Assembly (NCBI GenBank): GCA_030562195.1
Contig: JAUJPP010000001.1
Location: 13,260,472-13,324,471 of the forward strand
Length of the DNA: 64,000 nt
Source of the DNA: Nipponacmea schrenckii
Taxonomy: Eukaryota; Mollusca; Gastropoda; Lottiidae
Direction of reading: 5' to 3'
Shown here: positions 1-11,600 of the stretch, piece after piece
How the letters are laid out: the number at the start of each line of letters is the position of its first letter
Numbering within the stretch: the stretch's first letter is position 1
The notes under the pieces: model-generated
Databases searched by the model: none
What the model was told of the DNA's origin: nothing
The model's input: the letters and a program-made list of their open reading frames with translations, nothing else
Program-made: the position numbers and the translations under genes

Positions 1-126
1 ACTGAATGCTGATTCGTATTATTGTATTGCGTTTGTCAACTTGGTGTCTGTTTCAAGTCCACATATTATCTGAATCATTTAATATGTATCAAACAGTATT
101 TCTGAAAAGTATATTATATATTTTAG

Positions 127-446
127 AGACAGATACAGAAAAAATATCAAACGAATTAGAAAGTCAATATCAGGAAGGTTTATCGTTAAAATTAAGCGGT
201 GGAGCAAGGGCTCATAAAGGTCTGGGCTTTCAAGAGGAGAAACCAAGTAGTGAAACCACAGAAAAAGACATAAACAAATGCTCAGAAACTGATGAAAAAC
301 TTGATACTGACAATAAAAAAACATCATTGGATTCCAAAGATTCAAAGGAACCAGAAAAAAGAAAGTTCGAGGAATATTCAAAGTCTGAAAATAATAGTAA
401 GCCCACATTTGATAAGAAAATGAAGTTTGTAAAATCGAGTTCTTGA
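127..446 (+). CDS. C-terminal exon of an unrecognised gene (partial)
   Basis: An open frame runs from a likely splice acceptor (TATATATTTTAG ending at 126) to a TGA at 444-446. The peptide begins near ETDTEKISNELE, carries a short Gly-rich stretch (LKLSGGARAHKGLGFQ) and then becomes a lysine/glutamate/serine-rich, hydrophilic, probably disordered tail ending KFVKSSS. Such tails are common in nuclear or RNA-associated proteins, but no family is recognised. The frame stays open upstream of the acceptor, but that part reads as hydrophobic, low-complexity translation typical of an AT-rich intron, so the exon start is preferred at 127. The rest of the gene lies left of the window. Candidate AATAAA signals follow at 828-833 and 1034-1039. 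Confidence 0.6.
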
Positions 447-1625
447 ATATTCATCAATGGAATGTGTAAATATTTGTTTTACTAGCTGATCACAAGACTA
501 TCCTGTTTGAATATTTAACCTTTAACTGAAAGGACATTGAAGTATCCTCAAATGATATGATGTTCATAAATGCAATTCTTTATCACCTTTGTAGCCATTA
601 TTATTAAGAAATGTTTGCCAGCTAGAGTATGACTAGATATTATAGAATGAATTTTAATTCTGTGTATCATTGATAAGAAAAACTCCTTGAGCTAAGGGTT
701 ATGTTGGTTTATACCTGAAATGAAACAGGAGTTGCATTTTTTAAAATTAATAATGCCACCTTTGATTCATTATAAAAAAAGGGAGCTGTATAGGCAAAAC
801 CCTTTTTACCCAATCATTTCTGTTGAGAATAAAAGATTGTTTATAAAAATTTCTTATTTTATCTTTATACTGTTGATGAATGAGATTGTAAGATAGAGAC
901 CCAGCTTAATCTGATTATGTGGCCTTTTTCCATCAATGATATGACAAAATTGTTATGCATCTTGCATTCTAGGTCATTAATATTCAAGCAATGTAATTAT
1001 TTGTTAAATAACATCCAAGGAATTAAAACATTAAATAAACAACAACAAATTTGTTTGGTTTGATTTTATTAAAGTTAAAAAAATATCACAGTACTGTCAA
1101 TGTATTTTTCAAATATATTGGATGATCCTAGAGCTGTACAGGGAACATGGAAATTATGGATGTTTAAAGTCATTGCTCTTATTCATCCTTTCACATTTCT
1201 TGTCGGCACAATAGATAATGCAATAATTAATTGATCTTGATGAAACTTGGTATATATGATTTGGTTCAAATTTGGTAAAAAAAAATTTTTGACAATTTTT
1301 ATTTAATCTTGACGAAAGTTGGCAACGATGTGCAGATTGATGAGATCATCAAAATTGGTCATAATTCGCTGTATTGTTTTGCAGTTTTTGTTCTTGACTT
1401 AAAGTACATGTCAAAGATTGCTTGAAGACAAAAAAGAGATCTTGTTGAATCTTGGTATGAAAGTATATATCTAAGAGAATTCAGTCAAGTAAGAATTCAT
1501 TATATTTCAATGAACCGTTTTTGATTTATTGCCCTTCCTTTTATTTGTAGCATGCAGAGATCTCTAAACCACAACTGAAAATGCCTTAAATACACATCCA
1601 CTGAAGAGAATCCTTATCAGAAAGA
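447..1625. other. Intergenic / 3' UTR stretch
   Basis: No protein-like frame is seen. The stretch is AT-rich and holds possible poly(A) signals for the plus-strand gene ending at 446 (AATAAA at 828-833 and 1034-1039). TTTATT runs near 1523-1545 would read as AATAAA for the minus-strand gene starting at 1997. The two genes converge here. Confidence 0.5.
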
Positions 1626-1997
1626 CTATAAAATGTTCCACTTTCCAGTCTTACGATAACTTGTTAAACACTTGTGTGCCATTCTACGGATTTTAGTGTC
1701 TGGGTCATGGTTGAACTTTTCTAGTGCGTCTGCTATGTCATATTCTAAATGAGCGGGACTTCCATCACATATTGTATGTAAAACTTGTTGTCTGACATCT
1801 TTATCTTCATCATCCATCATTTCAAACACTCGTTTCCAAAAATCATCATGGTCTTTCTTCACACGACATGGACACATTTCTCTCAAGGCTCTCTTTCTCA
1901 CTTGTGGATGCTGATGTTTGGTTAAATCAATGATAGTTTCAATGGTGGTGGTTTCTTTGCACATTCTTAAGGCAGTTGTATAGGATTCATTAGCCAT
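1626..1997 (-). CDS. Small HEAT-repeat protein, single exon, 123 aa
   Basis: A complete intronless frame starts at an ATG at 1997 (MANESYTTALRMC) and ends at 1626. The protein is alpha-helical with two to three HEAT-like helical pairs: HPQVRKRALREMCPC (about residues 30-44), DKDVRQQVLHTICDG (65-79) and DTKIRRMAHKCLTSYRKTG (99-117). Each shows the D-x-x-V/I-R-x-x-A/V spacing of HEAT repeats. Such repeats are protein-interaction scaffolds; no partner or catalytic role can be read from the sequence. Short stand-alone HEAT proteins of this size are common in bacteria and scattered in eukaryotes, so an origin by transfer is possible but not shown. No intron splits the coding part, although a 5' UTR intron upstream of 1997 cannot be excluded. 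Confidence 0.7.
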   Translation of the reverse strand: MANESYTTALRMCKETTTIETIIDLTKHQHPQVRKRALREMCPCRVKKDHDDFWKRVFEMMDDEDKDVRQQVLHTICDGSPAHLEYDIADALEKFNHDPDTKIRRMAHKCLTSYRKTGKWNIL

Positions 1998-2261
1998 TTT
2001 CTAATTCTCTGTAAATATTCAAAGGTGAAATCAAGAATTAATCTCACAACATCATTATAATCGCATACTAATTCAGATATACAATAAATGGACATCTCTT
2101 GTGCAAATTCCCTGAAAAAAGTTCCTTCATTGAAAAATGAATTGCATTGCTTGTCTTTATGAGCTCAATCAGGTGCAGAAAAGTTGCCTTTTTAAGATTA
2201 GTGGGTATATTCTCTACATAATCTGCCTAACATCTCAACACCAATTAAGATTTTGGATTTA

Positions 2262-2405
2262 AATTCTTTCTTATCAAACTTTAAATGCTCTATAACAATT
2301 CTTTCTTATCAAACTTTTAAATGCTCTTTAACAATTCTTTCTAATCAAACTTTTAAAATCCCTTTAACAATTCTGTCTTATCAAACTTAAAAAGCTCTAT
2401 TACAA
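2262..2405. repeat. Tandem repeat, about 36 bp x 4
   Basis: Four imperfect copies of a unit of about 36 bp, recognised by the recurring phrase TTCTTATCAAACTTTTAAA followed by TGCTCTTTAACAA. Copies differ by point changes and one- or two-base indels, indicating some age. It lies upstream of the HEAT gene start. Confidence 0.75.
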
Positions 2406-3444
2406 TCACTTACCTTTGTATAATAAAAAAAAAAACGGTGAACAATTCCTTAATTAAGTGATTCTGTCAGTCCTTATTCAAGTCTTGCTACACAATATGA
2501 GATTCTATTTCACCTTGCACCAAGTTTATTAAACACTAAGATCTCATATGATAATCATGATTAGTGTGTATACATTCTGAACAGTTGGTTTGCCTTAAAT
2601 ACCAAATAAATTGCACAAGTTTCGCTCAATAGTTTTTCTAGAAAAAACCCTTTTCCTTGAATGGTGCAATATATTCCAATGTAATAATATTATCTCTATT
2701 TTTACTTTCGATATGTCGTATAGGGGTGAAATACCGAGAGTCATTCATTAATTTAGCTTTTTCAATTCAGATTTTTATATTTTTTTTTGTGATTTACGTA
2801 CAAGTAGAATTTCATTTTTTTTTTCCTGCTGATAATTTCGTTAAGTTTACGAAAACGAGCCTTTTGGCAACGTCAAAATTGGCGACGCCTATAATTTATA
2901 AACAGAGCTTGAATAATCGGGACTACTTTGTGAGGGGATAACTCTCTTTTATTTTGCTTTTTTTTAGTTTTCAAAGGAAGAAAGCGTTGCTGTTTTGGGG
3001 CCAAGGAAGAGTTAGAACAGTAGCATACAGAAGTAAAGTGAGATAGTTGGGTTGGCATTGCCACCCGTCCATCCAAAACGAACTTTCCATCCCTCCATTA
3101 GCACTGGTCTTTATTTCTCAGCAGAGAGGAATTATTTTTTGGTTAGAAAAATGTAGACTAAGGCCGTAAGGGAGTAGAGTATTCATATTGCAAACAAAAA
3201 AGGGATTTTACAGACAGGAGAGTTTTCAGTCAACTTTAAACAAATGAACTGCAGTTGAAATTTTATTTTATTATTTTGAGAGAAAAATTCTAATCTCCAT
3301 GTAGGCAGCTCAGTTCTAGTAGGCCTATAATAAGATCCGCAGTTCATATTGATATTCTGAATTTGAAAAGCAGAGATCTGCAATTAAAAATAGCCTAGTG
3401 GTTATTAACATTTTCACAGACATAGAGAATCTCTAACGAGTCTT

Positions 3445-3535
3445 TCTTGATATAAAGAAAAGTGCAAAACTCCGACGCTCTGCCAAGGTTTCTTGCACTT
3501 TTATCAACCAGTGGTGATATTTTTTAATATCAAGA
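3445..3535. repeat. Nested inverted repeat (two-stem hairpin)
   Basis: Outer arms TCTTGATAT (3445-3453) and ATATCAAGA (3527-3535) are perfect complements. Inside them AAAAGTGCAA (3458-3467) pairs with TTGCACTTTT (3493-3502) around a 25-nt loop. It lies about 275 bp upstream of the TIPRL start codon. It could be a small foldback element or a transcribed 5' UTR structure; nothing decides between these. Confidence 0.55.
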
Positions 3536-3809
3536 ATGAAGAGTTGAGATTTTATTTATCACCCTATCGCTGTTAGAACTGACCAATTAGAAAACTGTCC
3601 AGCATTATCTCCTAGTAGATATAGTGCAGTAGATAACGCTTTTTAACATACAAGTGATGTCTAGGCTACTGCAGAATACCTTATTGGGTGATAAAATAAT
3701 GGATCAAATTCAAATACTAATGTTAATCTTTTTATTTTTTGCAGCCCAAAGAGGAGTAAATATTGAATGTTGATATGTTTTGATTTATTGATGGCAATGA
3801 ACTTGTGTA

Positions 3810-6755
3810 ATGGCACAAAACACAATCCCACTGAAGGCACCTGTAACCAAGAAGTTTGAATTTGGACCATGGAAGTTGACATCAACAAAGAGCCATATTT
3901 TAACATCAGAGGGATCAGAAAGGGAAAGGTTGGTTTTCCTTTTATATTGCTAAAGCATAAGGAAATAAATAGATTAATATGATCTGTTACATGATAAATT
4001 AGATAAGCTTAAAAGCTTATGGTTTTGTGAATTTTTTTTTCCTCTCTTTTGTAATAATATCCTTTGTTCTATCTTTTATATTATCTTTATCTAGGTTTGA
4101 AAATGCTTTGGAATTACCTCAGGTTCCTGAAATGGTATTTGCTGAAAATATTTTAAGATTAGAACATTCTGGTGGATTTGGTGTAGAGTTCAATGCATTA
4201 GATGCGTTAAAACAAGTTGAAGCTCACGATGATCCTTTTAAAGTAGCAGCTGCTAAGGTGTGGCAAGAAGCTAGGTAATTGACCATTACTTTGTGATGTT
4301 GACATCATAGGCCTACGCCTAATTTGAGTCCAGAGTCTAAGAACAGTATGAAAAATTTAATAAATGCTTGGAAATGCTATTGATTTGGCTTTATTACTTG
4401 GACTTGTATGAATTAAACTAGAGTTTCTTGAGCTTTCGTCCATATCAAGTTTAGTATAGTAACATTTGAGAAGTTAATATGGTCATAGTTTTTATTCATA
4501 AATCTTTAAGCAGTTTTAGTTGTTCTATAGATCTCTGGTTATTGTTTTACATGTCATTTGAAGACTATTTAAAATCATGCTAATGAAATTGAACATCACA
4601 GCCTACTTATATTAATAGACTTAACATATACTGATATCTATCTTTCAGATCTGATTGTGAACATATTAAAAATGTAGTCAAACCATTTGATTGGACATTT
4701 ACAACAGATTATAAAGGAACCATTTTTGGTGATATAAAGGTATAGTTTCTTTAGTTCTTCAAGCCAAATGGAACCAAATACAAGAGAACATATTTATCAA
4801 TCTATTTATTCTGCTTTATTTTCCCTTCAGGTAGAACGTACAGAAGAAAGAATAGATCTAGAGAAATTAAAAAAGCGAGAAGAAATATTGTTTTATGATG
4901 ATTTTTTGTTATTTGAAGATGAATTATCTGATAATGGCAGCTCTATATTAAATTGTAAAATAGTAAGTTACTTGAAATATAAATCATATCCAAATTTTAC
5001 TGTTAGTTTTATGTGAATGCAATAACAGCTTCCTATAAAGAAGCACAAGATATATGAATATACTATTTGTGATATTTACTAACTCAAGTCAATAAATATC
5101 AGAAAAAGGATCCATATATCTTGTGCTTATTTACCTACGCCTATTTATATATGTTTTATAAATAGTATTCATAGTCTTAGAATGACTTTGCATTGACATC
5201 AAAATAAATTTTTAACTTTAATATTACCACACTTTCCTCTAAATTAATTCATCCAATTCACAATGGGTCAAAAGGACACAACTGTCAAAAGTTGGAGGAC
5301 ACTAGAAGTATAAACAATATTTTATTGAATTATGATAAAGGGTTGCTTAGGAAGTATGGTGTTGTATCAGACCAGTGATATAAAGTTCTATCATTGGAAT
5401 ATTAAGCGCACCTATAGAAACAGAGAAAGTAACGACGGTTTATTTCAGAGTAATAAATAACACTGTGCGATATTTCTCTACAGTGAAAATAAAGCTTTGT
5501 ATTATTTGTAATCAGAATATGGTTACCTGTAATTGCATAGGGTTTTAGATGGAAATTAATGCAAGCTAACACTCACTATGCCTAGAAAGCTATTGTTGTT
5601 ACTGATATATTATTTATATTTACAGCGTGTTATGCCATCCAGCTTCTTTATTTTATTACGTTTATATATGAGAGTAGATGATGTTATTGTTAGAGTTAAT
5701 GATACTAGATTATACTATGAGGTAAGTCATTATGTTGTACATCAATCTCTGCCAGAGTTTTTGTTTGATCTGTCAAGAATTCTGTTTATCTCTGTCAGAT
5801 ATCTAGTGTATCTCCGTCAGAGTTCTGTTTTATCTACGTTAGAGATCGGTGTATCTCTGTAATGCTCTGTGTCCCTGTCAGGTGGTAAACTTTTGCATTC
5901 TTCATCTGGCAATTGGTAATATAGTTGTGGCAAAATATTTAATGCTTTACCTACTGATAGAAAACATTGTTTTGCCTTGCACTGTAGAGCCTCAGATTAT
6001 TGTTCCAACTGAAAAAGCTTTTGCTGTGTCAGCCTCTTCAATCTGCATCATAGAGAAGGAGAAATCAGGTAGAAACTCTGATGATGTTATATCCACTAAG
6101 TTCACAATCAAACCTCTAACATGCAAAGCAATGACTTAAAAAATGAAATGTTAACAGGACTTGTAAAACTGTCAAAATTATAATATATTATATAACGCTA
6201 TTTGTAGAAAGATACTAATTATATAATAAGAGAATACAGTAGTAGAGATGATGAAATTAAAGACCTTAAAGTGAGTAACAACTTTCATTTATTAATTAAG
6301 CCATTTTCTGGAAATGAAAATTTATTTTATGTCTTACTTTGCATCTTCTGATTAGAGTACATGAAGACTTGCAAAGTTATTAAGAGTTTAATGGGGAACT
6401 AAGTCAGATATTAAACTAAAATTAATAACTCTCACAATAGCTGCTTATTATATCTAAGGGTCTTTGTGACATCATCATGTGCTTAGTTTTCAGTACAATT
6501 GCAATAACCACATACATCTGACTTGAAATTGGAATGGTGCAAATTAATGCTGACAGTGTCCGTTATACATATAAAATGTTTTGAAAACTTCTTTACAATC
6601 CCTTTAAGTTGATTGGACACAACACATATATTTCATTTCAGATTCCAATACAAATATTGACAGATATGAATCAAGTTGGACCCAATTTAACATTAAGACA
6701 AGAGAGATGTGACAAGTTAGTGTTCCCAGATAATAAAGACAATAAATCAAGTTGA
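3810..6755 (+). CDS. TIPRL: TIP41-like protein (PP2A-type phosphatase regulator), 7 exons, 264 aa
   Basis: Coding exons are 3810-3928, 4095-4274, 4649-4739, 4831-4962, 5626-5721, 6208-6270 and 6642-6755, all with GT..AG introns and consistent phases (total 795 nt including TGA). The product matches the TIP41/TIPRL family along its whole length: [13 protein letters not shown] (about 17-29), the [15 protein letters not shown] and [12 protein letters not shown] block (about 47-75), [14 protein letters not shown] (about 110-123), [15 protein letters not shown] (about 139-153), [13 protein letters not shown] (about 155-167), [18 protein letters not shown] (175-192), VNDTRLYYE and a final CDKLVFP. 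Family members are about 270 aa, so it is full length. Known members bind the catalytic subunits of PP2A, PP4 and PP6 and act in TOR and DNA-damage signalling in the cytosol. The start is the first ATG in frame after upstream stops; an ATG at 3791 is out of frame. Confidence 0.95.
6480..6606 (+). repeat. Single arm of a dispersed foldback repeat
   Basis: About 110-125 bp here (landmarks TTGCAATAACCACA, TTGGAATGGTGCAAATTAATGCT, CAGTGTCC and TTACAATCCC) match the arms of the inverted repeat at 52,965-53,290. The identity is moderate, so this is an old, diverged copy. It lies in intron 6 of the TIPRL gene. Confidence 0.55.
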
Positions 6756-8674
6756 TATCATGTTTATAACTGTGAACCCATTATTACTCATGTGGACTTT
6801 TGTGGATTTTATTTGTTTGCCACTTTTTAGATATATGTATCATGAATTATGATAAGAACTGCAGCACAGTTATTGATTGTCAAGCATGGTTTCGTGAACT
6901 TCATTTGCTGATGACTTTTAACTAAAAACTGATTTTTCACATTCAGTTAAAATTCAGATTATCATAAATTGTCATTATAAATAACACATTATCAATCTGT
7001 GATATGTTCCAGATAAAACTATTAAGTGTTCACATCTTTACATGGTTAAAATAATAAATAAATTATAAATGACTTTGTTCTTATACTCAATATCTCTTTA
7101 TAGAAAGTCAAATCAACCATCTGGTTTGTCTACAGTTTAATGAAAAAAATTGTAGGAGGCATTTGATTTATCATAAACTTTAATGTCAGGCCATTTTCAA
7201 CATACTCCATTGCACAGTTGACTGATGTAGAACAGTCAGCAATGATATCTGCATGAAAGAATGTTGGTCATGAAATTGACTATCATAACTTGATATTCAA
7301 TTGTAGATGAAGCAAAAGTCATATTTAATTTAGAAAACGACATGGATAGCAGACATTGCATTTAATGGCCAATAAATCTGTTAAGGTATGAATGATTGTT
7401 CAGATAAAGCACTTGAGACCGACCAAAATAAGAAAAAATATTTAAGTTAATTTATTCTATAATGCATAAAAATTTTACAAAGCACTTTCTATTTCAAATG
7501 AATAAATATAAGGTATAAATATAAGTTATAATGATGTAGTTCAATAATACTATATAAAGTTATTCACAATTATTTTACATAATAAAGTTGATCAATAAAT
7601 TATGTTATAACATGTTACTGATGAGTTATATATAAACATTACCTGATGTAAATTCAATCCATCAGTTACAGTTCTAACTTTACCCACAGACTCAGTTAAT
7701 AATATGATAGAATCGTTTGATAAATATTAAAAAGTTATCAAATATTCACACAAATCGTTGAACTATATTATTTCAAATTTGTTAACAATTCATAACAGGC
7801 ATAAAATAATATAATCATATAATTCATGTTTCTGCTACATGACTTGATTTTCAGAATGGAAATTAGTGTGTCATTTGTCTACAATTAAAGATAAAAGCAA
7901 ACTGCTGTAACCAGAAGAAGTAACAATACTGTTACATCCAAGCACAACATGGCATTCTGAAAACTAACACAGATAGAGCTTAATTCAAGCTTACATAAAG
8001 TTAAGTAAAATTAATTTAAGCTTACATAAAGTTAAGTAAAATTTAGATAACAATATGCCTTAAACAAACAACTGTATAAAATATATAAGGATATCTAAAA
8101 TATAGAAGGCTTGATCAATAAAATTAACAACAATACTTTAAAATGAGACAAATAATGATGCTTAATAAACAATTTTTGGCAATGGAGACAACACATTAAT
8201 GAGACAATTGAAAAATAAATATGGAAGCATTCCTTGAGTTCATAACAAAGCAATTTTGACAAACAAGTGAATACTTGAACAAAACAATCACAACAGACTT
8301 TGAGGAAAAACAAAATCTGGAGAATTTAAAAATGCATACAACCATCTAATCAGCAGCGATCTAATCAAAACGTATCAAAAATATAGGTGCATTATTTGAA
8401 AGATAATTCATATTCTGCCACTGTTCATATGTAAACTTGCATCATATCAACCACAAATTTCAGTTTTTTTTAAAAGCTTTTTTATGCACCTGTGTGATGG
8501 TTAATCTAAAATTGAAACAACTAAGATTTAGGTTTTCATTTGACCAATGACAGTATGAATTCTTCAGGGCCCAACACCAAAGACATCTTTTGATTATATA
8601 TAGAGCAAAGATTTGAAAATTTGGCAGAAATTATGAAACCCTTACCTCTAACACAGTCAGTGACAAGTACTTAC
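6756..8674. other. Intergenic region, convergent 3' ends
   Basis: Very AT-rich, with no protein-like frame. It holds the 3' UTRs of the plus-strand TIPRL gene and the minus-strand gene ending at 8675. A 31-bp direct duplication lies at about 7979-8041 (landmark AAGCTTACATAAAGTTAAG twice). Several AATAAA/TTTATT strings could serve as poly(A) signals. Confidence 0.5.
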
Positions 8675-11600
8675 TCAATGAACATTAAGCCATGGTAATT
8701 TTCTCATCTGGCTGCCTTGAGGCCAAGCATATCTAGACTGATACTCAGAGGAGGTAGGGGGAAGAATTTCAGATTTGCCCAGAGTGCGGCCATCAACTAC
8801 AAAATTTGGTCGCGGGTTTATCACAAAATGACTGGTTGGCAAATTGAGATTGGGTGGAATATATTCATCAGAATACAACGTAGTTCCTGGAAAGATGACA
8901 TTGATTCCTGCTCTCTCGGCAGCAGATTTAGTATTGGTCAATGAAGCAGTCAATAGTTGCTGAGACCTCATCTCCTTAGTTCTGGTCTGATCCATGGCAT
9001 TCAGACTGTTGATAGTCTTGATATCATTCATTGTTTGTGTGAGGTATGGTTGTGATGTATCACCCAGGTTCATCATGGAAGTGGCTCTAGGATATAAACT
9101 ATCAATGGTTCTATAGCCTGAAAAGCATAAAAATTACATTGCAATTTTTCACTTAACAATAATGATTGAACTGTTATTTCATTTAACTTCATAAGAATCA
9201 ATGATTTGATCTTTTCTGGTTATATTTAATTGGCAATTAGTAATTGATTTATATTCAACTGTTCACTTCAAATGAATTCAAACTTTTTTCTGAGACAGGC
9301 AAATTTAATTGGCGTTTATGACATCTTCAAAATGTCAAGCTAAAATTAACTTTGTACTATACTTTGACTACAATAATCACCTGTCATGCATTATGGAAGA
9401 TTGTAAATGGAGCAATTTGATTGAATGTATGCTATCAAGTTAATACAAAGATGTATTAATTGCAACCTTTACTTCAAGGGCTCTGATTGCCTGCATTTGC
9501 TGGCAAAATTACTGCATTTGCGATACAAGAATATTGACTATTTCATTTGAAGGATAAGTATGACATTTAACATTTTGAAGATGCATGTGACACTCAAATA
9601 TGTAAAGGGGGTGATCAAACTAGTATTGTTGGTGGCAGCCTATTAGCAAAACATTTCAAACATAAGAATGCAAAATCTTTCATTGGTCAAAAGATCAGAC
9701 CATACCAAATTCTGCAGTTAATAAATGAGAACCCTGCATAATGGGAAATATAATGGCACTATAATTACTGTACATCCTATAAAACCTTTCCAGATTATAA
9801 AAATAAATCAGCTTACCTTTGTTAACTTTCTCTGGTGGTTTGAAATAACCATATTGTATTTGGGAACCCATGGCACCATGTCTTTTAGTACGTAGGTCAG
9901 CTAGTGGAGTACCAATAGCTAAATAAACAAAAACACAGATTTGGGCATAAGTTGCATGTACATCATTAACGTAATTTGTTACCAGCTAGTAAAGTTTGAT
10001 TGTAGTCAATATCTGCAACATATTTTTTCTGCAATCAAATAAACTATGTACAAAGCAGTAAAAGAGCTGAAATTGAACTCTTGTTAGCTAAAGACAATCA
10101 TTATAAGTACAGACTTATATACACTTATTTCTGATTATTTATCAGTCAACAATTAAGGTAAACTTACACTATTTGATTATTATCAGCAACAATAAGGTAA
10201 GACATAACACTATTTTGATTATTATCAGCAACAATAAGTAAGACATAACACTATTTTGATTATTATCAGCAACAATAAGGTAAGACATAACACTATTTTG
10301 ATTATTATCAGCAACAATAAGATAAGACATAACACTATTTTGATTATTATCAGCAACAATAAGATAAGACATAACACTATTTTGATTATTATCAGCAACA
10401 ATAAGATAAGACATAACACTATTTTGATTATTATCAGCAACAATAAGATAAGACATAACACTATTTTGATTATTATCAGCAACAATAAGGTAAGACATAA
10501 CACTATTTTGATTATTATCAGCAACAATAAGATAAGACATAACACTATTTTGATTATTATCAGCAACAATAAGATAAGACATAACACTATTTTGATTGTG
10601 ATCAGCAACAATAAGATAAGACATAACACTATTTTGATTTTTTCAGCAACAATAAGATAAGACATAACACTATTTTGATTGTGATCAGCAACAATAAGAT
10701 AAGACATAACACTATTTTGATTGTGATCAGCAACAATAAGATAAGATATAACACTATTTTGATTGTGATCAGCAACAATAAGATAAGACATAACACTATT
10801 TTGATTGTGATCAGCAACAATAAGATAAGACATACATATTTTAAATCATCAAAATGTGTTATAAGGAGGTATAAAAAGATTTGGGTTTTGTTAATCCCAC
10901 TAAAACTGTAATCTATATCCTGGTTATCATAATCTGCTAAGTACATTAGGTTTAATCCTGTTTACAATTTAGGAACTGTGATCTATTACAACATTCATAC
11001 AAACAATCTGTAATACTGTACAATCCAATAAAACATGTATTAGAAGAAATATGATAAAGTCTTCCCTACATAATTATGTTATCAAAGAGAAGAAATAATA
11101 TACTATATGCACCAATTTCCAACTGTCAATTTAACATAATAGCTTTTAGCACAAAAGTCAAGCTTTATGTCTTCCAAAATAACCAGAAGCGTTAACAAGG
11201 ATGATTTAGATGTAACAGAATCCTTGGTTATTCAGGCCTGTGAATAATTCAGAACCAAAATACAGAGGTCTTCATTATAGGTAGAACATCAGTTGAAATG
11301 AAAGTCTAATAGTATCCGGACTTACAAGTTTTAGCTCTTTCAAGTCTCATTGTTTCTTGAGTTTGAGTACGAGTTGGTTGTGGTACTCTCATTTTATTAT
11401 TTCTATAGTAGGTATATTTATCAGTCACTCCAATATGGTCACTAAACTGATCTATTCTACTGGCAGCGGTTGCAGCAAAAGGATCTATGTTCTGAAACAG
11501 ATGTGAGGAAGGTGAAGGTTAAATCCACATCACAGGTATTTGCAATTACAGTCGAGCTATATGTGTACAATAATTTGGGCTTCAATATGAAAGATAGCCT

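Larger units (their letters stand above)
1998..3809. other. Intergenic region between divergent genes
   Basis: It separates the minus-strand HEAT gene from the plus-strand TIPRL gene, so it should hold both promoters. It contains a four-copy 36-bp repeat (2262-2405) and a nested hairpin (3445-3535). Open frames here give low-complexity translations and look like chance. No convincing TATA box or CpG cluster stands out. Confidence 0.5.

Noticed and set aside
8717..8944. 75-codon plus-strand frame
   Set aside because: Antisense shadow of the last exon of the minus-strand gene at 8675-12874.
10169..10946. Long open frames on both strands with repeats such as MSYLIVADNNQNSV
   Set aside because: They are read-through of a 42-bp intronic minisatellite, whose period is a multiple of three.
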